Assembly: GCA_000442125.1 (NCBI GenBank)
Contig: KE546978.1
Location: forward strand, 744,001 to 808,000
Length of the DNA stretch: 64,000 nt
Reading direction: 5' to 3'
DNA from: Opeltia flavorubescens
Lineage: Eukaryota > Ascomycota > Lecanoromycetes > Teloschistales > Teloschistaceae
The stretch's first letter is position 1. Every line of letters begins with the position of its first letter. The position numbers and the translations under genes were made by a program. The notes beneath the pieces were generated by a model. That model saw only the letters and a list, made by a program, of their open reading frames with translations, ran no database searches and was not told the origin of the DNA. Positions 1-11,500 of the stretch are shown piece by piece.

Positions 1-354
1 TGGTGGCGAAGGAGAAAAGCCAAGACTGCCATCGCACCGAACGAGCGAGGACCAGAATACAGCCAAGTGATGACGCAGGAGCAAGCCAGCCCGGGCCCAG
101 CGGTCACTGAGTTCTACAACAAGCATGGCTCAGAGATCCATGGTACTCCCGTGGCGCAATTGCATGCCGAGGAATCGAGACAGGAGTTGGGAACCGGGAT
201 GGGTTATAATATTGGAAACCCGGAAAGGGATTTGGCGGAATTGGAATCGTATAGTCCACCGTTAGAACTGAGTAATGGGCCAAGTGTGAAGAGGGCGTCG
301 AGGGATAGTAGGAGATCGACGGAGGGGGATACGCCAAATCACCTTGGGCTTTGA
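1..354 (+). CDS. C-terminal tail of a probable membrane protein (5' part outside window)
   Basis: An open frame runs in from the window edge and stops at 352-354, so only the last 117 residues are present. It opens with Trp-Trp followed by a stretch rich in Arg and Lys (WWRRRRKAKT), which is what follows a transmembrane helix at the cytosolic side. The rest is a hydrophilic tail containing HGTPVAQLHAEESRQEL, a kind of sequence I associate with cytoplasmic tails of fungal single-pass surface proteins such as Kelch or WSC types. The extracellular part is not visible, so the family cannot be named. It converges with ATG15 on the opposite strand. I see a real C-terminus; the membrane topology is inference. 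Confidence 0.55.
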   Translation, partial: WWRRRKAKTAIAPNERGPEYSQVMTQEQASPGPAVTEFYNKHGSEIHGTPVAQLHAEESRQELGTGMGYNIGNPERDLAELESYSPPLELSNGPSVKRASRDSRRSTEGDTPNHLGL

Positions 355-966
355 AATGGGGTCGATGATAATTTCCTTTGGAAGGAGGAAGAAAAAGACC
401 ACTGTATTCAAGGCCTGGTTAATTGCCGTTAATTTCCACTATGGTTGCGAGTCTGGAGCGTGGGTGTTGGTAAAAGGCTGACGGCATCGTTCAAGTACAG
501 GGACGGTTTTTCTCTCCGGTTCTACGTTTATCATATTCAATACCCAAATGCAAATGAAACAGTGCAGTCATGTCATTGTCCACTTTGCAATATTGCACTC
601 GTACAAAATTGAAAAGAACGAATTATTGGCTATGCAGTTGTCGAGGCCCTTCATCTCCCGCATGTAATCTTCATATGCCACTTGCTCACGTAGGGATGTA
701 GCCAGCTCTAGATTTTTCAGCGAGGGAGAGAATATGTCTTTGTCAGGATTGATGAAGTAGGCCATTTAATTTCTATACAATTTGTTGTACGATCGTCGTC
801 CTCTCCAGCATACTGAGCGTTGTCGAAGTGCTACCATGCTTCATGCGTCATCCTTAGCCAATGTATGCCTTCGCAATGCGTACAATGCCCACAATAATAC
901 AAAAGCGCCCACCATCTCATAATCCCATCAAATGCCCGCTAAATCATACCCAATATAACATGATGC
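355..966. other. Convergent intergenic region
   Basis: This is the 3' spacer between the membrane protein tail and ATG15. The only open frame of note, 65 codons on the minus strand at 568-765, has no recognisable similarity. I see no RNA gene or repeat here. Confidence 0.5.
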
Positions 967-2781
967 TTACTGGCCGGTTGGCCTCGCTGTCGCTTTCGGC
1001 GTAGCTAAGTACCCGTATCTCTTCGGCTGTGGATCTTTACACCGTCCAAACCATCCCCAATGCTCGCATGCTGCCGTCTTTGAAGGTCCACCCGTACCAG
1101 TCGCTGTTGCATCGGCGGTGGTTTTGGCAGGCACGGCCATGGTACTTGTTATTGTCGAAGTAATCGTTGTGGTGCTCGAATCTAAACATCCGCCGAACCA
1201 GCCATAACTCTTGCACGTCACGGTTGTAGAAGTGACAGTACTGGAGGTGGTAGTAATCGGCGTAGAGGTGGTCGATGTCTCATCTCGGCAGCCCCACCAC
1301 CCAGGTGTTTTACAGGTTGAAGTCCTCGTCAAACTTGTCGTTGTACTCAAAGAGACGGAGCTTGTAGTGGTAGATTCAGACCCGTTGCTCTCGTAGTACT
1401 TCCAGTTGAAGCAGTCGACACACTCTGTATCTTGTATGCATTCTGGTAGCTCATCGTATGCACGGTAGACATCTGAGATGACGTTGCGGATCTTGTGCCA
1501 GCTGATACTCACTCGCCAGTTCTTGTCCTTGACGGTGTCGTAGACGCAAACATTGCCGGTGTGGCATTGCGTCTCCATTGCGTATCCGCCCAACGTGCAG
1601 CCGGATGTGGCACTATTGCAGCTGCCCATGAAAATAGGGTCTGCGGTGTGGCCAAAGTGGTATGCACCAGTGTTTACCCGGCCTTGTGGCGCGCTCCGAT
1701 GAGTTTCTGGTGGGAAGGGAAGACCAAGGCGAGCGGCGGCGAGGGCCTCCCCAGGGGCTTCGAAGGTGGTGGCTGGAAGACCAAAAGTAAGGCCAAGCAT
1801 ACTGCTAACTGAGCCACCCAGAGAGTGGCCTGATAGCCAGATATTTGAGTTGGGGTACAGTTCTGTAACGTTGCCGTAAAGTTCGGTGGCGGCTTGGTAG
1901 TATCTGTTTTCCCTCCTCAAAGCTTTGATCAAGCAAGTCTGGTTACATGTGAAAGCGGAGGTGGCGCAGTCGCAGACTTGTTTCCAGAGATAGTGACCAC
2001 CTTGAGCACAGCAACAGCTGAAGAAAAGGTTGTCGTTGATTTTGTCCTTTGTCGTAGATCCGGCACCATCGAAGACGGCGGGGGTGGTGCCTTTGAGGGC
2101 GATGACAACGGTTTCGTTGCCTTGATCGGCAAAGATATGGCCGCGAAGACCATCACCTTCCCAACCGAAGCTGTCAGAGTAATTGAAGCCTGCATTTACG
2201 TCTTCCCATTCACCGGTGCCTTTTTCCTGATCGTATGCATTTGCTGCCATGATGGCAAGGTTGACAACGGTTTCCTTATCGGTAACATTGGGCCCAGGTA
2301 TTTCATCCAGCGTCCAGGCGGAGGGTGCTGTTACTGGTGGTATTCCGGTCAGACGTGCTGCGCTGATGAGCTCTTGAAGTACAGGTAGCCTCCGATCCGA
2401 TAGCCTGTGGATTGATACCGGCCGTGACCGGGCGTGTAAAGGCTCGGTCAGGGTTCTCACACCCCCTTCATCTGTGGATGTCCATACGAGGGTATCTGGC
2501 TGAATATCGAGGCGTTTATGGAGGTTCGGGTATTCGTAGACTCCATGATGGAAGATGTGCCTCAAAGTGAATTCGTGGTCTCGATTCAGGAAGTCCTCTT
2601 GGAGATGGGATGAGGAAGGTGTTGGAATAGCAAGTATGGGTACTTGCTGGTCGACTCTATCTAGCCATGGTCCAAGCCATGATGCTGCTGTAGTTGTGGC
2701 GGCTAGGAAAGACAAGAGTAGCTTCGCGGTGACTCGGCCATTGGAATGGCAGGCACCGCCCGCCGCTCGCCTATGCCCCAT
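967..2781 (-). CDS. ATG15: Autophagy-related vacuolar lipase ATG15
   Basis: A single-exon gene of 604 residues. Atg15 is the phospholipase that breaks down autophagic and Cvt bodies in the vacuole lumen. Residues about 21-36 form a hydrophobic signal anchor, as expected for a type II protein delivered through the multivesicular body route. The class 3 lipase motif GHSLGG is at 318-323 with nucleophile Ser320; Asp381 (HTADPI) and His429 (ISWHKI) complete the likely triad. The long cysteine-containing segment [20 protein letters not shown] matches the family. The C-terminal 140 residues are Ser/Thr-rich and hold three copies of a C-x3-G-W-(W/F)-G-C-type motif. The gene is divergent from the VPS9 gene. 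The first ATG is used because the signal anchor follows directly. Identification is secure. Confidence 0.95.
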   Translation of the reverse strand: MGHRRAAGGACHSNGRVTAKLLLSFLAATTTAASWLGPWLDRVDQQVPILAIPTPSSSHLQEDFLNRDHEFTLRHIFHHGVYEYPNLHKRLDIQPDTLVWTSTDEGGVRTLTEPLHARSRPVSIHRLSDRRLPVLQELISAARLTGIPPVTAPSAWTLDEIPGPNVTDKETVVNLAIMAANAYDQEKGTGEWEDVNAGFNYSDSFGWEGDGLRGHIFADQGNETVVIALKGTTPAVFDGAGSTTKDKINDNLFFSCCCAQGGHYLWKQVCDCATSAFTCNQTCLIKALRRENRYYQAATELYGNVTELYPNSNIWLSGHSLGGSVSSMLGLTFGLPATTFEAPGEALAAARLGLPFPPETHRSAPQGRVNTGAYHFGHTADPIFMGSCNSATSGCTLGGYAMETQCHTGNVCVYDTVKDKNWRVSISWHKIRNVISDVYRAYDELPECIQDTECVDCFNWKYYESNGSESTTTSSVSLSTTTSLTRTSTCKTPGWWGCRDETSTTSTPITTTSSTVTSTTVTCKSYGWFGGCLDSSTTTITSTITSTMAVPAKTTADATATGTGGPSKTAACEHWGWFGRCKDPQPKRYGYLATPKATARPTGQ

Positions 2782-3301
2782 CTCAGGATCGATTACTGCG
2801 GCGAGCCTTGGGAGTCGAAGAGAGTAGGCTTCCGAAAGGTCTGATGGATGTCAGCATCGAAGGCAGAAAGTTGGAGGTCATGTCACGGGTTTATAGGTTC
2901 ATGTGGTCAAAGATGCTGGAGCCTTGGAGGGCGAGGAGGGGGTGTTTTTGTATCTCCCATTGTTTCCGTTCTTGGCATTGGACATGGAACCGTGGACATT
3001 ATTACATATTCACTTCAGACTGTCTTCCCTTGACTCCGGCTTTGTACAGCCATCCAAGTGGGGAATCTGTTATGGACTGGATCCAGATGGACTTCCTCAC
3101 TCCACGTTCAATCACCTTCTAGTGGTTGTGGCACTCACTTTGTTCTACACACTTATTTTCACGCCATCCAACCATAGCTTCGAGGGTAAGTGTAGCCTCT
3201 CGCATCTTGCCTGGTATCGCGTATTGCTACCCACTATCAACTCATATTTGCATCATCGCCTTTCATTCGTTTTCAAGGAGGTCCTGAGACTCTCCATCAA
3301 A
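2782..3301. promoter_or_regulatory. Divergent promoter region of ATG15 and the VPS9-domain gene
   Basis: 520 bp lie between the two start codons, which face away from each other. On the plus-strand side a GTAAGT at 3186 and a TTTCAAG ending at 3277 could bound a 5' UTR intron of 92 nt. The frame is also open upstream of the chosen ATG at 3302, but no ATG in it gives a family-like N-terminus. The promoter role is inferred from layout only. Confidence 0.4.
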
Positions 3302-5647
3302 ATGTCCACCTCTTTCCCATCGAGCCACTCCGGCCTCTCGAGACCAGCAACGCTTCATGGATCAAAGTCTTTCTCTAGGATGGAGCATCCTAGTCCTTTG
3401 ACAAGACCTCGGGCAAGTACCCTCCAGAATGGACGTCTACCGGAGTCCGTAAGCCTCGGGCAGACACCGTCCTTTCGAGATGAGAGATCAACCCCTCAAA
3501 AAGGGGATATTTTTGAGAAGGACCCAACGACCGCGCTGCATGGTGTCGACGGAGCTGCAGCGGCGATACAAGAGCTCAAGCAACTTCCAGCAGGTTTTGA
3601 TGACTTACCCATCGAGCTTGTGAGCTTGACGGACCGGTATGGACATCTCCGCGACTGGTGAATCAGATCATACTTGCTGACCAGTTCATCTAGGTTCATC
3701 GAGTCTCTAACAGCCAAGGTCTATCCAGAACCTCCTACAATTGAGAAGTTATCCGATATGTTCCAAGACTTCTATAATGACGCCGAATCACATATCGCAA
3801 CCCACATTAGTGCTCTATCGACACGGCAATATAGGGAAGCATCGCCCAATCCCTCAATAACGTCGAAAGGCTCCGGCAGCAGGTTGAGATCGATTTCATC
3901 GAAAGATACCATGGATTCACCACTCTCTCCACCCGAACAACAAATGCTTACTCCACAGGAGATTTACGATCGACGGAAAAACCGGCGGCTTCTCGAGCAG
4001 AAGAGATTTGCTTTGGAAGAAGCGGTCGAGAAGCGTACATGTGAACGAGTGTATAGGAGGCTTTGGCGTCACCGCAGCACATTGGATGAGGTAAGGGATG
4101 AGAAACTGCGCTCGAGGACAGCTGCTCTGGCTCTTGTCGGTATTGGATTGAAGGATCTTGGTATTGAGTTTGATTCATCCCTGGTAGTCGGTGAAACTAT
4201 ACAAGGATCGCTAGAGTCTCGCATCGAAGAGTGGATTGCACCAGCGAGGCATGATCTACTGCGGATGAACGATGCTAGATATCCTTTGGGCAAGCTACAA
4301 CACCTGGCTTCGGCTCACAAGTGTATTGTCGAGCTGCTTTCACGAGTGCATCAGTCTTCATCATCTGCGGACGAAATTCTTCCTACACTTATCTATGCGC
4401 TTATTACCTCCCCACCTGAAGGTATTAATGTCATCAGCAACCTTAACTTCATCCAGAGATTTCGGGCTTCGAATAAAATTGACGGCGAGGCAGCGTATTG
4501 CCTTACAAATCTCGAAGCTGCAATTACCTTTCTTGAGACGGTCGATCTTGCCAGTCTAAGATCGGATGAGCCACTCGAGGGCCCTCCCAAATCCTCTAGC
4601 CGACCATCTACGCCTCACGGAGAAGGGAGAAGTGACTGGGTTGCCGGCCCTTCACTGTCTCCTGCTAAGGGTATACCCAGCACATCACCAGCTAATTCAT
4701 CTCCACCTCCACCCCTCTTCACAGACCCACTCCAATCACCAGACGTCGAGGTGGACGCTCCGTCACCGCCGCCTTCTCATCGCCGCCGTCGAAGTAATCT
4801 CTTTCAGCCAACAACGAGTGCTTTGGGTGCAGCAAGCGACGCTATGCGAACCACCGCAGATCAAGGGCTCAAAAATATCGGCAGCACTCTAGACCACAGC
4901 TTTAAATTCCTCTTCGGCCGACTTAAAGAGCAGAATGTTGAAGCGAATGGTGCTGTCATACTTCCCAAAACCCTCGACGACGCTCGTAAGTTGGTTAATC
5001 CCAAGCCTGCAGAGGATGATCAAGACGACATGTCGGGAGCTAGTTCAATCGTAGAGAAGCCGGATGATTCCACAGGGAGCGGCTCTACATTTGACGAGAA
5101 ATTACTGGGCGTGTTCGCGGGCCGCAAACAGCAGCAGCAGCAGCAGCCCAGGGATAGAAGTGTTGACAGTCTTCAAAGTGCTGGGAGTGGCGGTAAGAAG
5201 GTCGCTTTTGCAAGCGACAATGGAGCGAGGTCTGAGTCGACAGGTCAACTTTCGTCCTCTCCATCAGCACATGAACAGTCCACGTCGACTGCAACATCTG
5301 CGGTCGAGTCCATGCGAAATCTGGGCAATTCGCTAAATCCCTTGAACCGTTTTGCAGGCATGTCCGTCATGAGAGGTTTCGGACGAAATTCCTCCGGCAC
5401 AACACCTACCCTTGCAACAACGGTAGCAAACATAGAGAAGCCACATACGGAGATGGCGGAGATAATTGACTCAAAGGTAAGTGCCGTGCCACCTCTACCA
5501 TTTGCGGAAGGAATTGCACCGCCCATCAAACGATTCATCGACATCTCCGACGCTGGGGAACTCAGGCTAGGTGAGGTAACGGAGTTGTTGAAGGACTACC
5601 AGCGATTGGCTATGTTATTGAAAGCTGATGGAAGAATGAAAGAATAA
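3302..5647 (+). CDS. VPS9-domain guanine nucleotide exchange factor (Muk1/Vps9-like)
   Basis: Two exons, 3302-3636 and 3694-5647, join in frame (Arg112 is split) to give 762 residues. The 57-nt intron starts GTATGG and has a GCTGAC branch site. The VPS9 domain lies at about residues 220-400, with the core DEILPTLIYALI at 338-349 followed by PPEGINVISNLNFIQRF; this fold loads GTP onto Rab5/Vps21-type GTPases on endosomes. The N-terminal 100 residues and the C-terminal half are Ser/Pro-rich and look disordered, including PPPP runs, a short RRRR cluster and six glutamines encoded by CAG repeats at 5129-5146. The start follows a good context (CAAAATGT). The domain call is secure. Whether it is the Muk1 or the Vps9 orthologue is less so; I see no CUE domain at the C-terminus, which favours Muk1-like. 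Confidence 0.88.
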
Positions 5648-6245
5648 TATTGGTTTTTGGGCGAGTGCTTGTGTTGGGTTTACTTGGCGTATATTTAAGG
5701 CATGTGAGGAGTTTGCGGATAATTGCAAAAGCGAAGATACCCAGTGAAACCAGGTTGGAGGATTCATGTCATTGCGTTGTTCCATAAGTACTTGAAGCTA
5801 TAGATTTGGGTATTTGGCGGCATGGCGTAGCATGTCGGAGACGGATAATCTCGCAAAAATCCACTCATCTCCTAACTGTCATTATGAGAGCTTCGCTTCT
5901 GTCTGTGCGTGATTAGGTACGTTCTCCGGAAGAAATGTCTGAGAAAGGTAGCTGACATGTATTGGACAATTTGAGATCGACTTTGGCTCTTCCTCCAACG
6001 CCTGACCAAAGCTCCCATGTCGGAGGATATAGAGATAGACTTGATGTGAGGCTTTTGATTCGCGTGAAAGAGATGTATCCCTAGCGTTGGCGGAGCTGGT
6101 CGTATAAGACATTGTTGTTTTCGCTCCTTTCTCCGCATTGTTGGGGTCACTGAGGCAACCTAATCGATTTATGACCTTTCTATCATGCCGAGATTCAATA
6201 CCGCTCTTATGATGTCTTTGCGCTTTGATTTCAAGGAAATACAGT
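5648..6245. other. Convergent intergenic region
   Basis: 598 bp between the stop codons of the VPS9 gene and THO1. Short open frames on the minus strand at 5872-6150 have no recognisable similarity. Nothing else was seen. Confidence 0.5.
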
Positions 6246-8207
6246 TCACGTAGCTTCCACAGCCATCTGCATTGGCTTCAAACCGGCGTCCTTTTCTCCA
6301 TTCACACCCTCTCCTTCCCCTTTGATACCCTCCTTCTCTTCGTCCTTTTTCGCTTCGTGCTCATCGCCTTGAGCGGATATTCGCTGGTTGAAGAGCGGTT
6401 CCAAACCCTTTCCCTCCTCAAGCTTGTCAAACATGTTCAAACGACTCTTGCTTGCAAGCCTCAGCGCTCTCCACATCTTGCTCGCCTTCGCCGCCGCCAC
6501 ATTCTCTTTCTCCTCATCCGTCTTCGCCATGTCCATGTCAAACTCATCTTCCGTGATTGGAGCCTTGTAGTCCTCGACTTTTGGCAAAAGATACCTTTCC
6601 GGGTGTTTTAGCGCCTCAAGGCCCTGAGCCTGGCCCTCGTCGCCGGCATTGGAGAGGAAGTTGAGGTCGAGGGAGCCCAAGGGTGTGGGACGTATGCGCC
6701 GTGGTGCACACGCCTTCGCTGCGCCCTTTTGACTCTCGAGGACAGATTCTGCGGTGACAGGGGGTTGCTCGATCAGTGGACATCCTTCTGCTTTCCAATG
6801 GACCCAATTCTTGTCACGAGAGAGGACTGTGTCAACCATGCGGTAGTAGAATTTGCCTTCCTGGCCTTGTTGGAGGTATGTCGCTATTTCCGCACGTGTG
6901 GCGGTCGCCCATTTGGTGTCTTCCTCTGCAAGGTTATAGCTGTACAGAACTGATTTGTTCGATGTGTGTTCGAGTTTGCGTTTTGCCTTTGGGGTGAGGG
7001 ATAGGAGGAAATCAACTAGGATGAGGGCTTGGACGAGGATATGTCGGCGAAAGGCGAGATCACTGATTTCAAGCTCGAAGAGGTCCCGGCTGGTCAGATA
7101 GCGGGGGTTGAAGCTACTGGTAAACTGCTGTTTTTGTTGGCGATCAGAGAAGTCTGTGTCGCTACGTTTACGCTTGAGGGGGCGAGAAGGCGAGGAGGCT
7201 AGTTTGGACGTGCCGCGAGATTGTTGTTGCTGTTGGACTGCTTTGAACTTGCGTAGGGTGAGATCGAGGCCAGATTTGAAAGAGGAGAACACTTGGGTGT
7301 CAAACAAGCGGGTCGGCTGAGAGAAGTTGTCTTGGAGAGACCAGAAAACGGAATACAAGCTCTCGGTGTCTGGTTCGGGCTCTTGTAGCTTTTCTTCTTG
7401 AGTGTCAAATTTGACGCTCTTTGCTGTAGCATCCGCTGGCTGCGGAGTCGGAGTGCTGCCTTCGGGCCTCGTAACAGCTAGAGGTTTCTCTAAAGGAGTT
7501 CCTTCCTTCCCCCCAACATCGGGCTTCTCATCAACCTCCATAGCATCTTTAGAATCTTCAATCTGCTTGGGCAGTGGTTTCTCAAATACAGTAACGTTTT
7601 CCACATGATACTCTCCCCGTAGATTTACCGAGCTTCTGTCCCCGAGTGGAAAGCTCTGGAACATGAAGATGAAAACCCTCCCGCAAAACACAGTGTCCTC
7701 AGCACGCGAAAGCCTTCTCAAGAGCTCATTGCACGCTCTGAGGATGATGAGCTGCTTCTGCTTGAAATGCTTCGCCGTTAATCGCTCTCGTCGAGAGTCC
7801 AAGTAGTCGAAAACGACCCTGCAGCCGTCTATTGTTTGACTGTCCAGCAGTTCTTCTACTAACCAGAACACGAGACCAGGTTCACAAAGCGGTACGTCCG
7901 AGAGAACTAGAATTATGTCGAGAAGATTCCATATTTGACCGAAAGAGATCTCGTCTATAGATGTTGAGGCCAGTAGATGGTAAAAGATGTCGCGACAAGC
8001 TGTTTCTAACGCTGCATAATGGTCTTGCACATGGACCGGGACAGCACCTTCAAATTTCTTGGATATGCGCTCAGCATCGCCATTGAAGCTTGCCGATGTT
8101 AAGGCAGGCTCGATTCCACCACTAGGCTTAATGCTCCTTGATCTTTCCAGAAGCTCCTTTAGAGATTCAGTGAAGCTTTCAACGGCGCCGATGCCAACGC
8201 TGGACAT
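6246..8207 (-). CDS. THO1: THO complex subunit 1 (Hpr1/THOC1)
   Basis: A single exon encoding 653 residues from the chosen start MSSVGIGAVESF. An ATG eight codons upstream at 8231 is in frame but gives a weaker N-terminus. The protein matches the efThoc1 family throughout its first 550 residues, with landmarks such as LLASTSIDEISFGQIWNLLD, LRACNELLRRLSRAEDTVFC and GRVFIFMFQSFPLGDRS. THO1 is a core subunit of THO within TREX, which couples transcription elongation by RNA polymerase II to mRNP assembly and export. The centre holds a short glutamine run and a basic SRPLKRKRSD stretch that may be a nuclear signal. The C-terminal 80 residues are charged and rich in Glu and Lys. It is head-to-head with the spliceosomal helicase gene. 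Family assignment is secure. Confidence 0.93.
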   Translation of the reverse strand: MSSVGIGAVESFTESLKELLERSRSIKPSGGIEPALTSASFNGDAERISKKFEGAVPVHVQDHYAALETACRDIFYHLLASTSIDEISFGQIWNLLDIILVLSDVPLCEPGLVFWLVEELLDSQTIDGCRVVFDYLDSRRERLTAKHFKQKQLIILRACNELLRRLSRAEDTVFCGRVFIFMFQSFPLGDRSSVNLRGEYHVENVTVFEKPLPKQIEDSKDAMEVDEKPDVGGKEGTPLEKPLAVTRPEGSTPTPQPADATAKSVKFDTQEEKLQEPEPDTESLYSVFWSLQDNFSQPTRLFDTQVFSSFKSGLDLTLRKFKAVQQQQQSRGTSKLASSPSRPLKRKRSDTDFSDRQQKQQFTSSFNPRYLTSRDLFELEISDLAFRRHILVQALILVDFLLSLTPKAKRKLEHTSNKSVLYSYNLAEEDTKWATATRAEIATYLQQGQEGKFYYRMVDTVLSRDKNWVHWKAEGCPLIEQPPVTAESVLESQKGAAKACAPRRIRPTPLGSLDLNFLSNAGDEGQAQGLEALKHPERYLLPKVEDYKAPITEDEFDMDMAKTDEEKENVAAAKASKMWRALRLASKSRLNMFDKLEEGKGLEPLFNQRISAQGDEHEAKKDEEKEGIKGEGEGVNGEKDAGLKPMQMAVEAT

Positions 8208-8545
8208 GTTGGATTTGAATTCACGGCACAAGGCTTACTTCGAAGGATATGGGACGAAGAAGTAATAGAAATCCTGGAATGCCATTCTTGCTTGGATAGC
8301 TTGTAGGAACAATGAGACGCATTACCAGCATGAAGAGCGCTTAAAGCGTTTGTTTTGAAGTTGAGGCTCTGCGGGTTTCCCGCAATTCGGTAGCCAATCG
8401 CAAGACGCGTTGGAAGCTCATAAGCTCGACGAGATTTTTCAGAGTGGTCTCACTCATCGAGATGAAAGGCTTACTAAGGATATACTGATGGCTGTGGGCA
8501 ACCCTCCCATTATGAAAACTATATAGCTTGCGACAGGGGCTATCC
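8208..8545. promoter_or_regulatory. Divergent promoter shared by THO1 and the Aquarius gene
   Basis: About 340 bp separate the two start codons. Both genes act in nuclear mRNA processing, so a shared bidirectional promoter is plausible, but this rests on layout and function and not on a recognised motif. Confidence 0.45.
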
Positions 8546-11500
8546 ATGAGGATGTCAAAACACGCGGTCCCAGCAGACGACAGCCAGCTCAATGTCGACG
8601 AACGCGAGAATGAATGGGCAGAGCTCGCGCGCAAACATTGGGGCAGCACAGTGAAGTCAAGAAAAGCCAAGAAGGAAGTCGTGAAGAACGAGATCTGGGA
8701 TATTCTGGAAAACGAAGGATTCCCATTTCGCTCGCTGCTTATCCTTGAGAATCTACAGCTTCTCGAGAGGTTCGTACAGTTATCTCCTATTTGAAGGGCG
8801 GCTCCTGACATGCGCAGTTATCTCTGGCCTGGCTACGATGATACGTCCACCAATCACCATGTCATACTTATTGCCCTCATCGCAATTGTTAAGAATCGAG
8901 AAAATTTGCAGGTCTGGGGTATATATTGCTTGCTCACTCGCCTCGCGAAGTTGCTTTCCGCTAACAACAGTAGATGTATTCGCCAACGACGGAGAAAGAT
9001 TCTCGTCTTTATTTCGCCGTGTCCTGTCTATGAGCCTAGACAGCTCCCTGACAGTAACCATACGAACCCATATACTGTCGTTCCTCATCTGCGCCTTCCA
9101 GTCCTTGGATAATGGACTTATTCGAAAGGAGTGCGCTCCACTTGTCTCCATCACCATCTGGCAGAATCTAGCCTCCGAAGCCACCAGAGAGCGCAAATTC
9201 AAAGATCACCCCCAATCCAAAAAAGCCTGGCGTGCCGCTGGTAGGAAATTCGATGCCGCAGAGGAAAATTCTCGAGCAAAGCTCCGATTCGACTGGGCAT
9301 GGCTCTACTCGCTGCTTTTGGATTTCATCGGCAGACTCAAGGATCCGAGCAAAGGTGCGTGGAAGAGATCTCGAAGAATATCGATTTCTATCGAACTTGA
9401 GAAAATTCGCTGACTTGATTTTAGACTACCTCGTTTACTGCGAGCGGTTCCTTGAATTTCTCACAGATCTTGAAAGCCAACTTCCCACCCGGCGATATGT
9501 TAATACCCTGATCAAAGACCTGAACCTCACGGCATTGATCAGGTTGAGTCCGATATTCAAAGATCCAGAGAACGGCCTCTTCCGAGATCTTTATGTCTTA
9601 TTGCGTCATTTCGTGCACTTCCCTATCGACGACAACTCTGGCGTCCAGCATACTCAGGTGCAATCATATGAAGAGCACTGCGCTATCCTGGCTCGCTTGC
9701 AAAGAGTTTCGTTGATGAACTTCAAGGAGAAACTGACCATCCTGGCTCTATCAAACTATGCGGCTATTGACAAGAAAGAAGAACTCGAAGCACACCTTCA
9801 TCCTCTAAGCGACGCTGAGCTGGTCAGCCTAGCCGAACTACTGGGATTTCGCACGAAATATCCGCCGGGTTCGAATGTAGCAATTGGCCGGGAATTACTA
9901 CTCGAAATCCTCATCTCTGCTCATGAACGTCGAAGGACCTTTCGTGAGACGATGAGGGACCTCAGTATTCTACCTACCGAGACTGCGTTGTATGAACCTT
10001 CACTTTTGAGGAATGAACACTATGACGGATCAAGATCGCTTGCAATTCCGAAACTTAATTTGCAATACCTCAGCGTTGGTGACTTCCTGTGGCGATCTTT
10101 TGTTCTGTATCGGTGCGAGTCCTTCTTCGAAATACGAAAGGAGATGGAAGATACCATCAAACGACTACAACCCCAAGAAACCCAGCCCTCGGATCAGGTG
10201 CGCTTTGATGGATTCAGCAGAATGGCTATACCAATCTCGAAGCCTGCGTAAGTGATCCTCAAGGTGTTCATCTCTGCAAAAGCAAAACTAAATGCGCTGC
10301 TAGGATCATTGAGGCTGCACCTCCTAAAGTGGGACGCGACAAGCCGGCTTTCGTACGCGCGGAAATTGGACTCGATGTCAGTAAGCTAGCAGAGTCTGTT
10401 CGCCGGGAATGGGAATCTTTGAGGCAAGACGACGTGATATATCTTCTGGCCGTAGATCCGAAGAATAGCTCACAAAACTTGACGAATGGGCATACAACTC
10501 ACCCTACCAGTCGCGATTTTGGTATTCGCTTCCTCAGAGCCGCCGAGATCGAGCAAGTACTAGACGAGGATGGCCGCGTCATTCGTGATGTATCAGATGA
10601 AGCAGGCAACGGCTTTATGAGACGACCACGCTTGAGGAGGTTGTTGGTCAAGCTTGATACAGCTGTGTACAAACATGATGTTGCACGGAAGTCCGAGGGA
10701 CAGTCTAATGTATATGACCAAATCAACCTCGTTGTTCGTCGAAAGGGCCGTGAAAACAACTTCAAGAAGATCTTGGAGACTATCCAAAGGCTAGCGTTGT
10801 CGGATATCCCTGTGCCAGGTTGGCTGCAAGAAGTCTTCCTTGGTTATGGCGATCCAACCGGTGCAACATACGCCAAGCTACCAAACCGTATCGATGAACT
10901 CGACTTCCGGGATACATTCCTCGATTGGAAGCATCTTGTTGAGTGTCTTCCGAACAAAATCATCGAGCCGACTGCAACTCAGCAACCGAATACTACCCCT
11001 CCTTACATACTTCATGGCATAAGCATTACCGATTCAGAGCCTCCTAGGCCTTCGAAGAAGCGTCGAAGAGATGAGATTGAAGATCCTGGGCCGGTGCAGA
11101 AAGTCGTTAAAGTCTCAACGTATCAGCCAATGAATAACGGACCTTACCCGACCGACGCTCCTAAGACAAACCAGATTCGATTTACGCCGGTCCAGATTGA
11201 TGCCATCATGTCGGGCAGTCAGCCCGGTCTGACTGTAATCGTTGGTCCTCCTGGAACTGGAAAGACGGATGTAGCGACTCAAATCATTAACAATATATAC
11301 CATGACTTCCCTTCGCAGCGGACTTTACTCATTGCCCACAGCAACCAAGCTTTGAATCAATTGTTTCAAAAGATTACGAACCTCGATATCGATGAGCGTC
11401 ACTTGTTACGGCTTGGTCACGGAGAGGAGGACCTTGGAACAGATGTAAGCTACAGCAAGCATGGTCGCGTCGAGTCTTTTCTCGATAATCGCGGTCACTA

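Noticed and set aside
1894-2388. 164-codon open frame on the plus strand inside ATG15
   Set aside because: It is antisense to well-conserved ATG15 coding sequence and has no family-like features.
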